Source: JACVRU01 sp040902725 (lineage in GTDB: Bacteria > Actinomycetota > Thermoleophilia > Gaiellales > Gaiellaceae). From it: a stretch of DNA of 8,809 nt. The notes beneath the pieces are model-generated. The model had not been told where the DNA came from, did no database searches, and saw only the letters and a list, made by a program, of their open reading frames with translations. Shown here in pieces: positions 1-5,968 of the stretch. Position numbers and translations under genes: made by a program. The DNA is taken from the NCBI GenBank assembly GCA_040902725.1, contig JBBDWU010000004.1, positions 1 to 8,809 on the forward strand. The letters are read 5' to 3'. Every line of letters begins with the position of its first letter. Positions within the stretch are counted from its first letter, which is position 1.

Positions 1-692
1 TCGACGATCGCCTTGTCGAAGTTGTCGCCGCCGAGGTGGTTGTCGCCGTTCGTGGCCTTGACCTCGAAGACGCCCTCGCCGAGCTCGAGGATGGAGACGT
101 CGAAGGTGCCGCCGCCGAGGTCCCAGACGAGGATCGTCTGGTCGGACTCCTTTTCCAGGCCGTAGGCGAGCGCCGCGGCGGTCGGCTCGTTGATGATCCG
201 GAGGACGTTGAGGCCGGCGATCCTGCCGGCGTCCTTGGTCCCCTCGCGCTGCGCGTTGTTGAAGTAGGCGGGGACGGTGATGACCGCGTCGGTGACCTCC
301 TCGCCGAGGTAGGCCTCCGCGTCGGCCTTCAGCTTCTGGAGGATCATCGCGCTGATCTCCGGCGGCGCGTACTCCTTGCCCGCCGCCTTGACGCGCACGT
401 CGCCCCCCGGGCCTTCGACGACCTCGTAGGGGACGATCTTCATCTCCTCCGAGACCTCGCCGTGCTTGCGGCCCATGAAGCGCTTGATCGAGAAGATCGT
501 GTTCTCGGGGTTCGTGACCTGCTGGCGCTTCGCGGGTGCGCCGACGAGCCGCTGGCCGTCCTTGGTGAACGCGACGACGGACGGGGTCGTGCGCCCGCCC
601 TCGGCGTTCGGGATCACCGTCGGCTCGCCGCCTTCGAGCACGGCCATGCAGCTGTTGGTCGTGCCCAGGTCGATGCCGATTACCTTGCCCAT
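1..692 (-). CDS. dnaK: Molecular chaperone DnaK (Hsp70), N-terminal 230 residues, truncated by window edge
   Basis: This is the ATP-dependent Hsp70 chaperone that binds unfolded polypeptides in the cytoplasm with DnaJ and GrpE. Only the first 230 codons (of roughly 600-640 usual) are present; the rest lies beyond base 1. All visible sequence belongs to the nucleotide-binding domain: the phosphate-1 loop GIDLGTTNS (residues 6-14), NPENTIFSIKRFMGRK (61-76), VPAYFNNAQR (140-149), IINEPTAAALAYG (166-178), and the phosphate-2 motif WDLGGGTFDVS (190-200). The ATG at 692-690 is set by the conserved MGKVIGIDLGTTNS start and by GAGGAGG about 9 nt upstream. Residues 144-145 read NN where the E. coli protein has ND. 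The gene is divergent from the small membrane protein gene at 784. Identity is certain; grpE and dnaJ would be expected further left but cannot be seen. Confidence 0.97.
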   Translation of the reverse strand, partial: MGKVIGIDLGTTNSCMAVLEGGEPTVIPNAEGGRTTPSVVAFTKDGQRLVGAPAKRQQVTNPENTIFSIKRFMGRKHGEVSEEMKIVPYEVVEGPGGDVRVKAAGKEYAPPEISAMILQKLKADAEAYLGEEVTDAVITVPAYFNNAQREGTKDAGRIAGLNVLRIINEPTAAALAYGLEKESDQTILVWDLGGGTFDVSILELGEGVFEVKATNGDNHLGGDNFDKAIV

Positions 693-783
693 CTGGTCTT
701 GCCTCCTCACTTCTGTGGCTGAGAAAACCTTAGTCGCTTTATAGCAGATTGCTTCTTCGGCTGCCACCGACTACAACTGGGCC
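693..783. promoter_or_regulatory. Divergent promoter region between dnaK and the small membrane protein gene
   Basis: This 91-base gap is clearly less GC-rich than its surroundings. For dnaK (minus strand) the AT-rich element TATAAA at 743-738 is preceded by TGC, giving an extended -10 (TGCTATAAA) and a start point near 731, with GAGGAGG (708-702 on the minus strand) as ribosome-binding site. For the rightward gene, TTGCTT (749-754) and TACAAC (772-777) are 17 nt apart and would start RNA at about 784, the A of the ATG, so that mRNA would be leaderless. No CIRCE repeat and no HAIR (HspR) repeat CTTGAGT-N7-ACTCAAG is visible. Promoter calls come from reading by eye. Confidence 0.45.
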
Positions 784-1083
784 ATGGGCGAGGTGATCAG
801 ACGCGACGAGCTCCACTCGGCGCTCGAGGCGCGGCGCGAGCTCGGCCCCGACTACGACGACCAGGTCGTGGACGCGCTCGTCGAGAAGATCGAGCGGCGG
901 CTGAGCGAACGGAGGCCGCCGGCGAGGCGGAGCGAGCCGTACCACTTGGGCGTTCCGCTCGGCTCGCTGGGGATCGCCATCCCGCTGATCGGCGCGGCCG
1001 GCGGCACGGCGGGGTTCGCGGGCGTGCTCGTGGCATGCCTCGCGATCGTCCTCGTGAACCTCGCGTACGCGTTCAGGCGCTAG
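784..1083 (+). CDS. Small two-helix membrane protein of actinobacterial type, function unknown
   Basis: This 99-residue protein has a charged, predicted helical cytoplasmic N-terminal half (residues 1-52, with LEARRELGPDYDDQVVDALVEK at 14-35) followed by two hydrophobic segments, about 56-72 and 76-96, and a short basic tail. The layout, a 'RRELG-Y-D-VVDALVEKIE' helix followed by a membrane hairpin, is one I associate with small conserved integral membrane proteins of actinobacteria with no assigned role. The ATG at 784 has no Shine-Dalgarno sequence but sits where a TTGCTT-17-TACAAC promoter would start RNA, suggesting leaderless expression. Its TAG stop (1081-1083) interlocks with the stop of the convergent transporter gene. 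I see no catalytic motif and assign no function. Confidence 0.8.
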   Translation: MGEVIRRDELHSALEARRELGPDYDDQVVDALVEKIERRLSERRPPARRSEPYHLGVPLGSLGIAIPLIGAAGGTAGFAGVLVACLAIVLVNLAYAFRR

Positions 1084-1934
1084 CGGAAGACGCCGATCAG
1101 CGCGCCGCCGGCGACTATGAGCAGCGCGCCGGTGACCAGGCTGCGGCCGATCAGCTCGGCCCGGCGGATGATCAGCGCCGAGAATAGGACGCCGAAGAGC
1201 GACTCCGTCGCGATCAGCGGCGACACAACAGTCACGCGGCCCCGGTAATACGCCTCGAAGAGGGCCACGTACGAGAGCCCGAAGACGATGCCCGCGAGCG
1301 CGAAGTGCCGCGCCCCGGCAAGTACCACTTTGTTACTTGCGTTCCGGGCGGCAGCGTAGGCGGTGACCACGACCATCCCCGCGCCGATCGTCGTCACGGC
1401 GGCGAGCGAGGCGGGGACGTCGGTGTCCACCGAGAGCCAGCGGAGGAGGTTGTCGCGGGTCGCGAAGAGCACGGTCGCGACCAGCGCGAAGGCGTAGCCG
1501 GCGAGCCGGAAGCTCTCCGGCCGCACGCGCTCGCCGACCAGGAGCAGCCCGCCCCCGACGATCAGTACGGCGCCGACGACAAGCAGCGGCACGAGCGGCT
1601 CGTCCAGCGCGACCAGCGCGATCGCGACGGAGAAGAGCGGCGCGACGCCGACGAGCACCGAGGTGCGGGAGGGGCCGGCATCGCGGATCGCGAGCGTGAA
1701 CAGGATCTGCGAGCCCCCCGGCGCGACCACGCCCGCGAGCGCGAAGGGCCACGCGGACGCGACGTCCTCGAGGCCGTGCGCGGCAGCCCAGACGAGGGTC
1801 ACCCCGAAGGCCGGCACGATCGTCAGCACCGCGCCCACCTCCGCCCCGGCCCCCTCCCGCAGAGCGAAGCGCAGCGCCACGCTCATCGCGCCGAAGAGAG
1901 CAGCCGAGCAGAGGGCGAGCGCGATCGCCGTCAT
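1080..1934 (-). CDS. EamA-family (DMT superfamily) transporter, second of a tandem pair
   Basis: This is a 284-residue polytopic protein with about ten hydrophobic segments in two EamA repeats (about residues 2-133 and 146-283). Each repeat ends in the glycine-rich helix typical of the family: VVGAVLIVGGGLLLVGE at 119-135 and LVTGALLIVAGGALIG at 266-281. DMT/EamA proteins are secondary transporters or exporters of metabolites, and the substrate cannot be read from sequence. The ATG at 1934-1932 overlaps the TGA of the upstream paralogue in ATGA, so translation is probably coupled. Codons 199-206 form a patch of AT-rich codons (AGT AAC AAA ... GTA CTT) lying inside an inverted repeat, unlike the rest of the gene. 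The stop (TAG, 1082-1080) overlaps that of the convergent gene. Confidence 0.9.
   Translation of the reverse strand: MTAIALALCSAALFGAMSVALRFALREGAGAEVGAVLTIVPAFGVTLVWAAAHGLEDVASAWPFALAGVVAPGGSQILFTLAIRDAGPSRTSVLVGVAPLFSVAIALVALDEPLVPLLVVGAVLIVGGGLLLVGERVRPESFRLAGYAFALVATVLFATRDNLLRWLSVDTDVPASLAAVTTIGAGMVVVTAYAAARNASNKVVLAGARHFALAGIVFGLSYVALFEAYYRGRVTVVSPLIATESLFGVLFSALIIRRAELIGRSLVTGALLIVAGGALIGVFR
1318..1340. repeat. Perfect 7-bp inverted repeat with AT-rich loop inside a transporter gene
   Basis: GCAAGTA (1318-1324) and TACTTGC (1334-1340) are perfect complements around a 9-nt AT-rich spacer. In the mRNA (minus strand) the stem can extend with CCCGG pairing to CCGGG across a 4-nt bulge. 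It covers codons 199-206 (A-S-N-K-V-V-L-A) of the EamA gene at 1080-1934. It may be an mRNA hairpin or a protein-binding site, or it may be chance. Confidence 0.5.
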
Positions 1935-2788
1935 CGCCGGAGCAGGCGCCTCAGCGACCGGGCGGCCGCGGGCTCGGCGACGGCGATCCCGCAGAGGATG
2001 ACGGCGCAGCCCGTCCAGCCGAGCGCGCCGAGCCGGTCACCGGCGAGCAGGTAGCCGAAGAGGCCGGCGAAGACGGGCTCCATCGCGAAGACGACCGCGA
2101 CCCGCGTGGCGCTCGTCCGCCGCTGCGCCCACGTTTGCACGAGGAAGGCGAGCGCGCTCGCGAAGACCCCCGTGACCAGCAGCGCGCCCCACACCGTCCA
2201 GCCCTCCGGCCAGGACAGGTCGCCCAGCGCGAGCGCGATGACCAGGAACGCGACGAACGCGGCGAGCATCTCGACCAGCGTCAGCGCGAGGACGTCGTAG
2301 CGCGGCGCCCACCGCTCCATGAGCACGATCTGGAGTGCGAACGCGGCCGCGCCGCCCAACACCAGCAGGTCGCCGGACGGCGACCCCGCCTCCCGGAAAC
2401 CGGAGAGCATCGCCAGCCCGGCCGTGGCGAGCGCGACTCCGGCCCAGACGGTCCGGCCCGCCCGCAGCCGGAAGAGCAGCAGGCCGAGCAACGGCGTGAA
2501 GACGACGTAGAGGCCGGTGACGAAGCCGGCGGCCGAGACAGTCGTGCGCTCGAGCCCAGCCGTCTGCAGCCCGTAGCCGGTGGCGAGGAGGAGCCCGAGC
2601 ACGGTGCCCGCGCGCAGCCCGCCGCTCCGCAGGCGGGTGGCCGCGAAGGGCGCGAGGGTAAGGCTGGCGATCGCGAAGCGGACGGCGAGGAAGGCGAACA
2701 GCGGGTAGATCGCGACCGCGTCCTTGACCTGGACGAACGTGACTCCCCAGACCGCGGTGACCGCGAGGAGCAGCGCGAACGCGAGCAC
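1931..2788 (-). CDS. EamA-family (DMT superfamily) transporter, first of a tandem pair
   Basis: This 285-residue membrane protein has ten predicted helices in two EamA domains (about 1-128 and 138-272). Family-typical stretches are LLLAVTAVWGVTFVQVKDA (6-24), the TAGLERTTVSAAGF region (76-89) and, in the second repeat, SATRVAVVFAMEPVFAGLF (226-244) followed by LLAGDRLG (247-254). It is expected to export or import a small metabolite; the substrate is unknown. The start is a GTG (2788-2786); GGAG lies 14 nt upstream, which is long, and TACCGT (2800-2795) is placed so that RNA could begin at the GTG itself. It overlaps the next transporter by 4 nt and is divergent from pepT, with only 25 nt between the start codons. 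The family call is secure; the exact start is less so. Confidence 0.9.
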   Translation of the reverse strand: MLAFALLLAVTAVWGVTFVQVKDAVAIYPLFAFLAVRFAIASLTLAPFAATRLRSGGLRAGTVLGLLLATGYGLQTAGLERTTVSAAGFVTGLYVVFTPLLGLLLFRLRAGRTVWAGVALATAGLAMLSGFREAGSPSGDLLVLGGAAAFALQIVLMERWAPRYDVLALTLVEMLAAFVAFLVIALALGDLSWPEGWTVWGALLVTGVFASALAFLVQTWAQRRTSATRVAVVFAMEPVFAGLFGYLLAGDRLGALGWTGCAVILCGIAVAEPAAARSLRRLLRR

Positions 2789-2813
2789 CGGCGCACGGTA
2801 GTCTCCGCGCCCG
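2789..2813. promoter_or_regulatory. Very short divergent promoter gap between transporter pair and pepT
   Basis: Only 25 nt separate the GTG of the transporter and the ATG of pepT, so promoter elements for each must lie within this gap or inside the opposite gene. Two actinobacterial TANNNT-type -10 hexamers share the central TA: TAGTCT (2799-2804, plus) and TACCGT (2800-2795, minus). They would start RNA about 3 nt before the pepT ATG and at the transporter GTG respectively. No good -35 is visible for either. Confidence 0.25.
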
Positions 2814-4079
2814 ATGCCCGCTGACGGCTACGTCTCCGACCTCGCGCGCGAGCTGGCCGCCGACGCGCTCGAGCGCTTCCTCCGGTACGTCCGCATCGAC
2901 ACCCAGTCCGACCGCGAGTCGGACACCTATCCCTCGACGGAGAAGCAGCTCGAGCTGCTGCGGCTGCTACGCGACGAGCTGGCCGAGCTGGGGCTTGAGG
3001 CGGAGCTGGACGAGCACGGCTACGTGATGGCGCGCGTGCCGGCGACGGTCGAGCACGAGGTGCCGACGGTGGGGCTTCTCGCCCACGTCGACACGTCGCC
3101 CGACGTGACGGGCGCCGACGTCAAGCCGCAGGTCGTGCGCTACGAGGGCGGCGACCTGCCCCTGCCGGGCGACCCCGCCCAGGTGCTGACGCCGCACGAC
3201 ATGCCGAAGCTCGCCGACCACGTCGGCCACGAGCTCGTCACCACCGACGGCACGACGTTGCTGGGCGCGGACGACAAGGCCGGCTGCGCAGAGATCATGG
3301 CCGCGGTCGCCTACCTCGTCGGGCGCCCGGAGATCCCGCACGGGCCGCTCGCGATCGGCTTCACGCCCGACGAGGAGGTCGGGCACGGCACCGACCACTT
3401 CGACCTCGCGCGCTTCGGCGCCGACGTCGCCTACACGCTCGACGGCTCCGACCCGGGCGAGATCGAGGACGAGACGTTCAGCGCCGTCACGGTCGTCGCC
3501 GACTTCCACGGCCGCAACACCCATCCGGGGACGGCGAAGAACGTGCTGCTGAGCGCGGTCAAGATGGCCGGCGACTTCCTCGCCGCGCTCCCCCGCGACC
3601 GCTCGCCCGAGACGACCGACGAGCGGGAGGGCTTCGTCCATCCGACGGCGGTCAAGGGCGCAGTCGGCGCCTGCCGCGTCGAGCTGATCCTGCGCGACCA
3701 CGACGACGAGCTGCTGGCCGACCACGAGCAGCTCGTGCGGCGCCTCGCGGAGGAGGCGGCCGCGGGCCGGGGCGGCACGGTGACGATCGAGGCGACCCGC
3801 ACCTACACCAACATGAAGCGCTTCATCGACGACCCCCGCATCGTCGAGGCGGCCGAGGAGGCGATCAGGCGCACCGGCCTCGAGCCGAAGCGGTCGATCG
3901 TCCGCGGCGGCACCGACGGCTCGCGGTTCTCCGAGAAAGGCCTCCCCTGCCCCAACCTCTACACGGGCGGGCACGACTACCACTCGCTGCGGGAGTGGAT
4001 CTGCGTGCCCGACATGGGCGCGGCGACCGCGACGATCGTCCACCTCGCGCAGGTTTGGAGCGAGCGAAGCCCGAGCTAG
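2814..4079 (+). CDS. pepT: Peptidase T (tripeptide aminopeptidase, M20B family)
   Basis: This 421-residue cytoplasmic dizinc aminopeptidase removes the N-terminal residue from tripeptides; about 410 residues is usual for PepT. The catalytic domain supplies the metal and catalytic motifs in family order: HVDTSPD (91-97; H91 ligand, D93 supporting), GADDKAG (151-157; bridging Asp), TPDEEVG (184-190; E187 general base, E188 ligand), TLDGSDPGE (208-216; D210 ligand), and GGHDYHSLREW near the end (385-395; H390 probable last ligand). The lid/dimerisation domain is inserted at about 222-335, including NTHPGTAKN (235-243). The opening YVRIDTQSDRESDTYPST (25-42) is also characteristic. The ATG at 2814 has no Shine-Dalgarno sequence. 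moaA follows after 9 nt, so the two are probably co-transcribed, although no functional link is obvious. Confidence 0.95.
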   Translation: MPADGYVSDLARELAADALERFLRYVRIDTQSDRESDTYPSTEKQLELLRLLRDELAELGLEAELDEHGYVMARVPATVEHEVPTVGLLAHVDTSPDVTGADVKPQVVRYEGGDLPLPGDPAQVLTPHDMPKLADHVGHELVTTDGTTLLGADDKAGCAEIMAAVAYLVGRPEIPHGPLAIGFTPDEEVGHGTDHFDLARFGADVAYTLDGSDPGEIEDETFSAVTVVADFHGRNTHPGTAKNVLLSAVKMAGDFLAALPRDRSPETTDEREGFVHPTAVKGAVGACRVELILRDHDDELLADHEQLVRRLAEEAAAGRGGTVTIEATRTYTNMKRFIDDPRIVEAAEEAIRRTGLEPKRSIVRGGTDGSRFSEKGLPCPNLYTGGHDYHSLREWICVPDMGAATATIVHLAQVWSERSPS

Positions 4080-4088
4080 GCTGTCGGC

Positions 4089-5090
4089 ATGATCCGCGAC
4101 CGCCTCGGGCGTCCCGTCCGCGACCTCCGCATCTCGGTCACCGACCGGTGCAACTTCCGCTGCGTCTACTGCATGCCGAAGGAGGTCTACGGCCGCGACC
4201 ACGCCTTCCTGCCCCGCGCGGAGCTGCTCACGTTCGAGGAGATCGAGCGCCTAGCGCGCGTGTTCGCCGCCCTCGGCGTCGAGAAGATCCGCATCACCGG
4301 CGGCGAGCCGCTCGTCCGCCGCGACCTGGAGCGCCTGGTCGGGAAGCTCGCGGCCATCGGAGAGCTCGACCTGACGCTGACCACGAACGGCTCGCTCCTG
4401 GCCGACAAGGCGCAGGCGCTCACGGCCGCGGGCCTCACGCGCGTCACCGTCAGCCTCGACTCCCTCGACGACGAGATCTTCCGGGCGATGAACGACGTCG
4501 ACTTCCCGGTGTCGCGCGTGCTGGAGGGGATCGAGGCGGCTGCCGCCGCCGGGCTCTCGCCGGTGAAGGTGAACGTGGTCGTGAAGCGGGGGCTGAACGA
4601 CGACGGCGCCGTCGACATCGCGCGCTACTTCCACGGCTCAGGCCACATCCTGCGCTTCATCGAGTACATGGACGTCGGCCACACGAACGGCTGGCGCCTC
4701 GACGACGTCGTCCCCGCGGCCGAGCTCGTGGCGCGGATCGACGCCGAGCTGCCGCTCGAGCCGGTCGAGTCCGCCTACCGCGGCGAGGTGGCGCAGCGCT
4801 ACCGGTATCGCGACGGCGGCGGCGAGGTCGGCGTGATCGCGTCGGTGACGCAGCCCTTCTGCGGGGACTGCACGCGCACGCGGCTCTCGGCGGACGGCAA
4901 GCTCTACACGTGCCTCTTCGCGGTCCGCGGGCACGACCTGCGGGCCCTGCTCCGCGGCGGCGCGGACGACGAGGAGCTCGCCGAGACGCTCAGCGCGATC
5001 TGGGGCGCGCGCGACGATCGCTACTCGGAGCTCAGAACCGCCGAGACTCAGGCGCTCGACAAGGTCGAGATGTCCTACATCGGTGGGTGA
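4089..5090 (+). CDS. moaA: GTP 3',8-cyclase MoaA (molybdenum cofactor biosynthesis)
   Basis: MoaA is a radical-SAM enzyme that turns GTP into 3',8-cyclo-7,8-dihydro-GTP, the first step of molybdopterin synthesis, which MoaC then converts to cPMP. At 333 residues it is full length. The N-terminal [4Fe-4S] cluster that binds SAM is held by CNFRCVYC (C21, C25, C28), followed by the GGEP motif (71-74). The second, GTP-binding cluster is held by C258, C261 and C275 in PFCGDCTRTR...LYTC, including the family TRTR (262-265). The chain ends in Gly-Gly (332-333), which MoaA proteins need for activity. An AGG overlapping the pepT stop lies 8 nt before the ATG and probably serves as ribosome-binding site. 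No other moa/moe gene is in the window. The gene is followed by two hairpins. Confidence 0.97.
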   Translation: MIRDRLGRPVRDLRISVTDRCNFRCVYCMPKEVYGRDHAFLPRAELLTFEEIERLARVFAALGVEKIRITGGEPLVRRDLERLVGKLAAIGELDLTLTTNGSLLADKAQALTAAGLTRVTVSLDSLDDEIFRAMNDVDFPVSRVLEGIEAAAAAGLSPVKVNVVVKRGLNDDGAVDIARYFHGSGHILRFIEYMDVGHTNGWRLDDVVPAAELVARIDAELPLEPVESAYRGEVAQRYRYRDGGGEVGVIASVTQPFCGDCTRTRLSADGKLYTCLFAVRGHDLRALLRGGADDEELAETLSAIWGARDDRYSELRTAETQALDKVEMSYIGG

Positions 5091-5123
5091 CATCTTCCAG
5101 CGGGTCGACCGGTCGTTTCAGAC

Positions 5124-5173
5124 GGACGCGCGGTTGAACCGCGCGTCCTGAGGTCGGCGCCGCAAGCGGCGCC
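5124..5173. terminator. Two tandem GC hairpins between convergent genes (putative bidirectional terminator)
   Basis: Hairpin 1 has a perfect 10-bp stem, GGACGCGCGG (5124-5133) pairing with CCGCGCGTCC (5139-5148), around the 5-nt loop TTGAA. Hairpin 2 has a perfect 7-bp stem, GGCGCCG (5156-5162) and CGGCGCC (5167-5173), around the loop CAAG. They fill the gap between the moaA stop and the methyltransferase stop. Neither is followed by a T-run on either strand, as is common for terminators in high-GC actinobacteria. The location between convergent ends supports a bidirectional terminator, but this is inferred. Confidence 0.6.
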
Positions 5174-5184
5174 TTAGTCGGGGG

Positions 5185-5940
5185 TTAAGCGATGCCGAGC
5201 CGCACGCGGTAGCCGAACCAGAACGGGACGGTGCGGTCGCCGAGCACGCGGCGGGCCAGCGCCTCCAGCTCGTCCAGCGAGATCTGTTCCTTGTGCTCCT
5301 CGACCGCGCCGTAGGAGCGGATCAGGCCCAGCACCCGGTCGGCGTCGCCCTCCTCGCGGCTGTGCAGGACGGCCTCGCGGACGAAGCGGAAGCGGCCCGA
5401 GGCGCGCAGGCGCCCGGCGTGCTCGCTCTTCGCCAGCGGCTGACGCGACGTCCAGGGCGAGATCCGGCCGGTCGTGTCGCGGAGCTCCTTGGCCCGGTCG
5501 AGCGCGGCGTCGAAGACCGCATCGAGCTCGGGCTGGACGAACGGCACCGGGTCGTAGTCGTAGGCCGCGAAGACGCCTCCTGGGCGCAGGATGCGCGCGA
5601 CCTCCGCGATCGTCGGCTCCGGCTCCATCCAGTGGAAGGACTGGGAGCAGGTGACGAGGTCGGCGCAGCCGTCCTCGAGGCCGGTGGCGGACGAGTCGGC
5701 CGCCAGGTACTCGACGCCGCCGCCCTGCGCCTCGGCGACCGCGCGCATGGCGCCGTCGGGCTCCACGCCGATCACGCGCTCCGCGCGGCCCGCCCACGCC
5801 CGCGCCGAGAGGCCGGTGCCGCAGCCGAGATCCACGACGAGATCTGGCCGCTCGCCGCCGGCGACCTGCGCGAGCAGCTCGAGCAGCGCCTGGGGCGGCC
5901 GCGGGCGGTAGCGATCGTAGGAATCCGCGAAGGAAGACAT
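5185..5940 (-). CDS. Class I SAM-dependent methyltransferase (type 11 family)
   Basis: This is a predicted soluble 251-residue methyltransferase. Motif I, LVVDLGCGTG (34-43), binds SAM. VIGVEPDGAM (56-65) is the acidic strand-2 motif contacting the ribose, and YLAADSSATGLEDGCADLVTCSQSFHWM (78-105) spans motifs II-III, with the Q-S-F-H-W signature of the group that includes trans-aconitate methyltransferase-like and Crg1/Tmt1-like enzymes. RILRPGGVFAAYDYD (116-130) is post-motif III. The substrate is unknown. I chose the ATG at 5940 because MSSFADSYDRYRP matches the usual start of this group. An in-frame ATG at 5970 would add 10 residues and overlap the divergent start, and longer forms would run into the neighbouring gene. 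The gene is convergent with moaA and divergent from the SPW-like gene. Confidence 0.88.
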   Translation of the reverse strand: MSSFADSYDRYRPRPPQALLELLAQVAGGERPDLVVDLGCGTGLSARAWAGRAERVIGVEPDGAMRAVAEAQGGGVEYLAADSSATGLEDGCADLVTCSQSFHWMEPEPTIAEVARILRPGGVFAAYDYDPVPFVQPELDAVFDAALDRAKELRDTTGRISPWTSRQPLAKSEHAGRLRASGRFRFVREAVLHSREEGDADRVLGLIRSYGAVEEHKEQISLDELEALARRVLGDRTVPFWFGYRVRLGIA

Positions 5941-5968
5941 CGCGCCGACGCTATAAGCTCCGGCGGCC
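5941..5968. promoter_or_regulatory. Divergent start region with a shared TATA element
   Basis: The 28-nt gap between the methyltransferase ATG (5940) and the SPW-like ATG (5969) contains one AT-rich heptamer, CTATAAG (5951-5957). Read rightward it gives TATAAG (5952-5957), five of six matches to the -10 consensus. Read leftward it gives TATAGC (5955-5950), four of six. Either would start RNA within a few bases of the respective ATG, so both mRNAs would have almost no leader, in line with the absence of a Shine-Dalgarno sequence on either side. No convincing -35 is visible. Confidence 0.35.

Noticed and set aside
36..722. Long plus-strand open frame opposite dnaK (228 codons)
   Set aside because: It is the antisense shadow of an unmistakable dnaK; the Arg/Asp/Val-rich composition is typical of antisense frames in high-GC DNA.
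2967..4202. 411-codon minus-strand open frame opposite pepT
   Set aside because: It is rich in V, R, D, A and H without motifs, while the plus-strand frame is a full-length PepT with all metal ligands.
3995..5137. 380-codon plus-strand open frame overlapping moaA
   Set aside because: Arg-rich out-of-frame shadow of pepT and moaA; MoaA in the other frame has both Fe-S motifs and the C-terminal GG.
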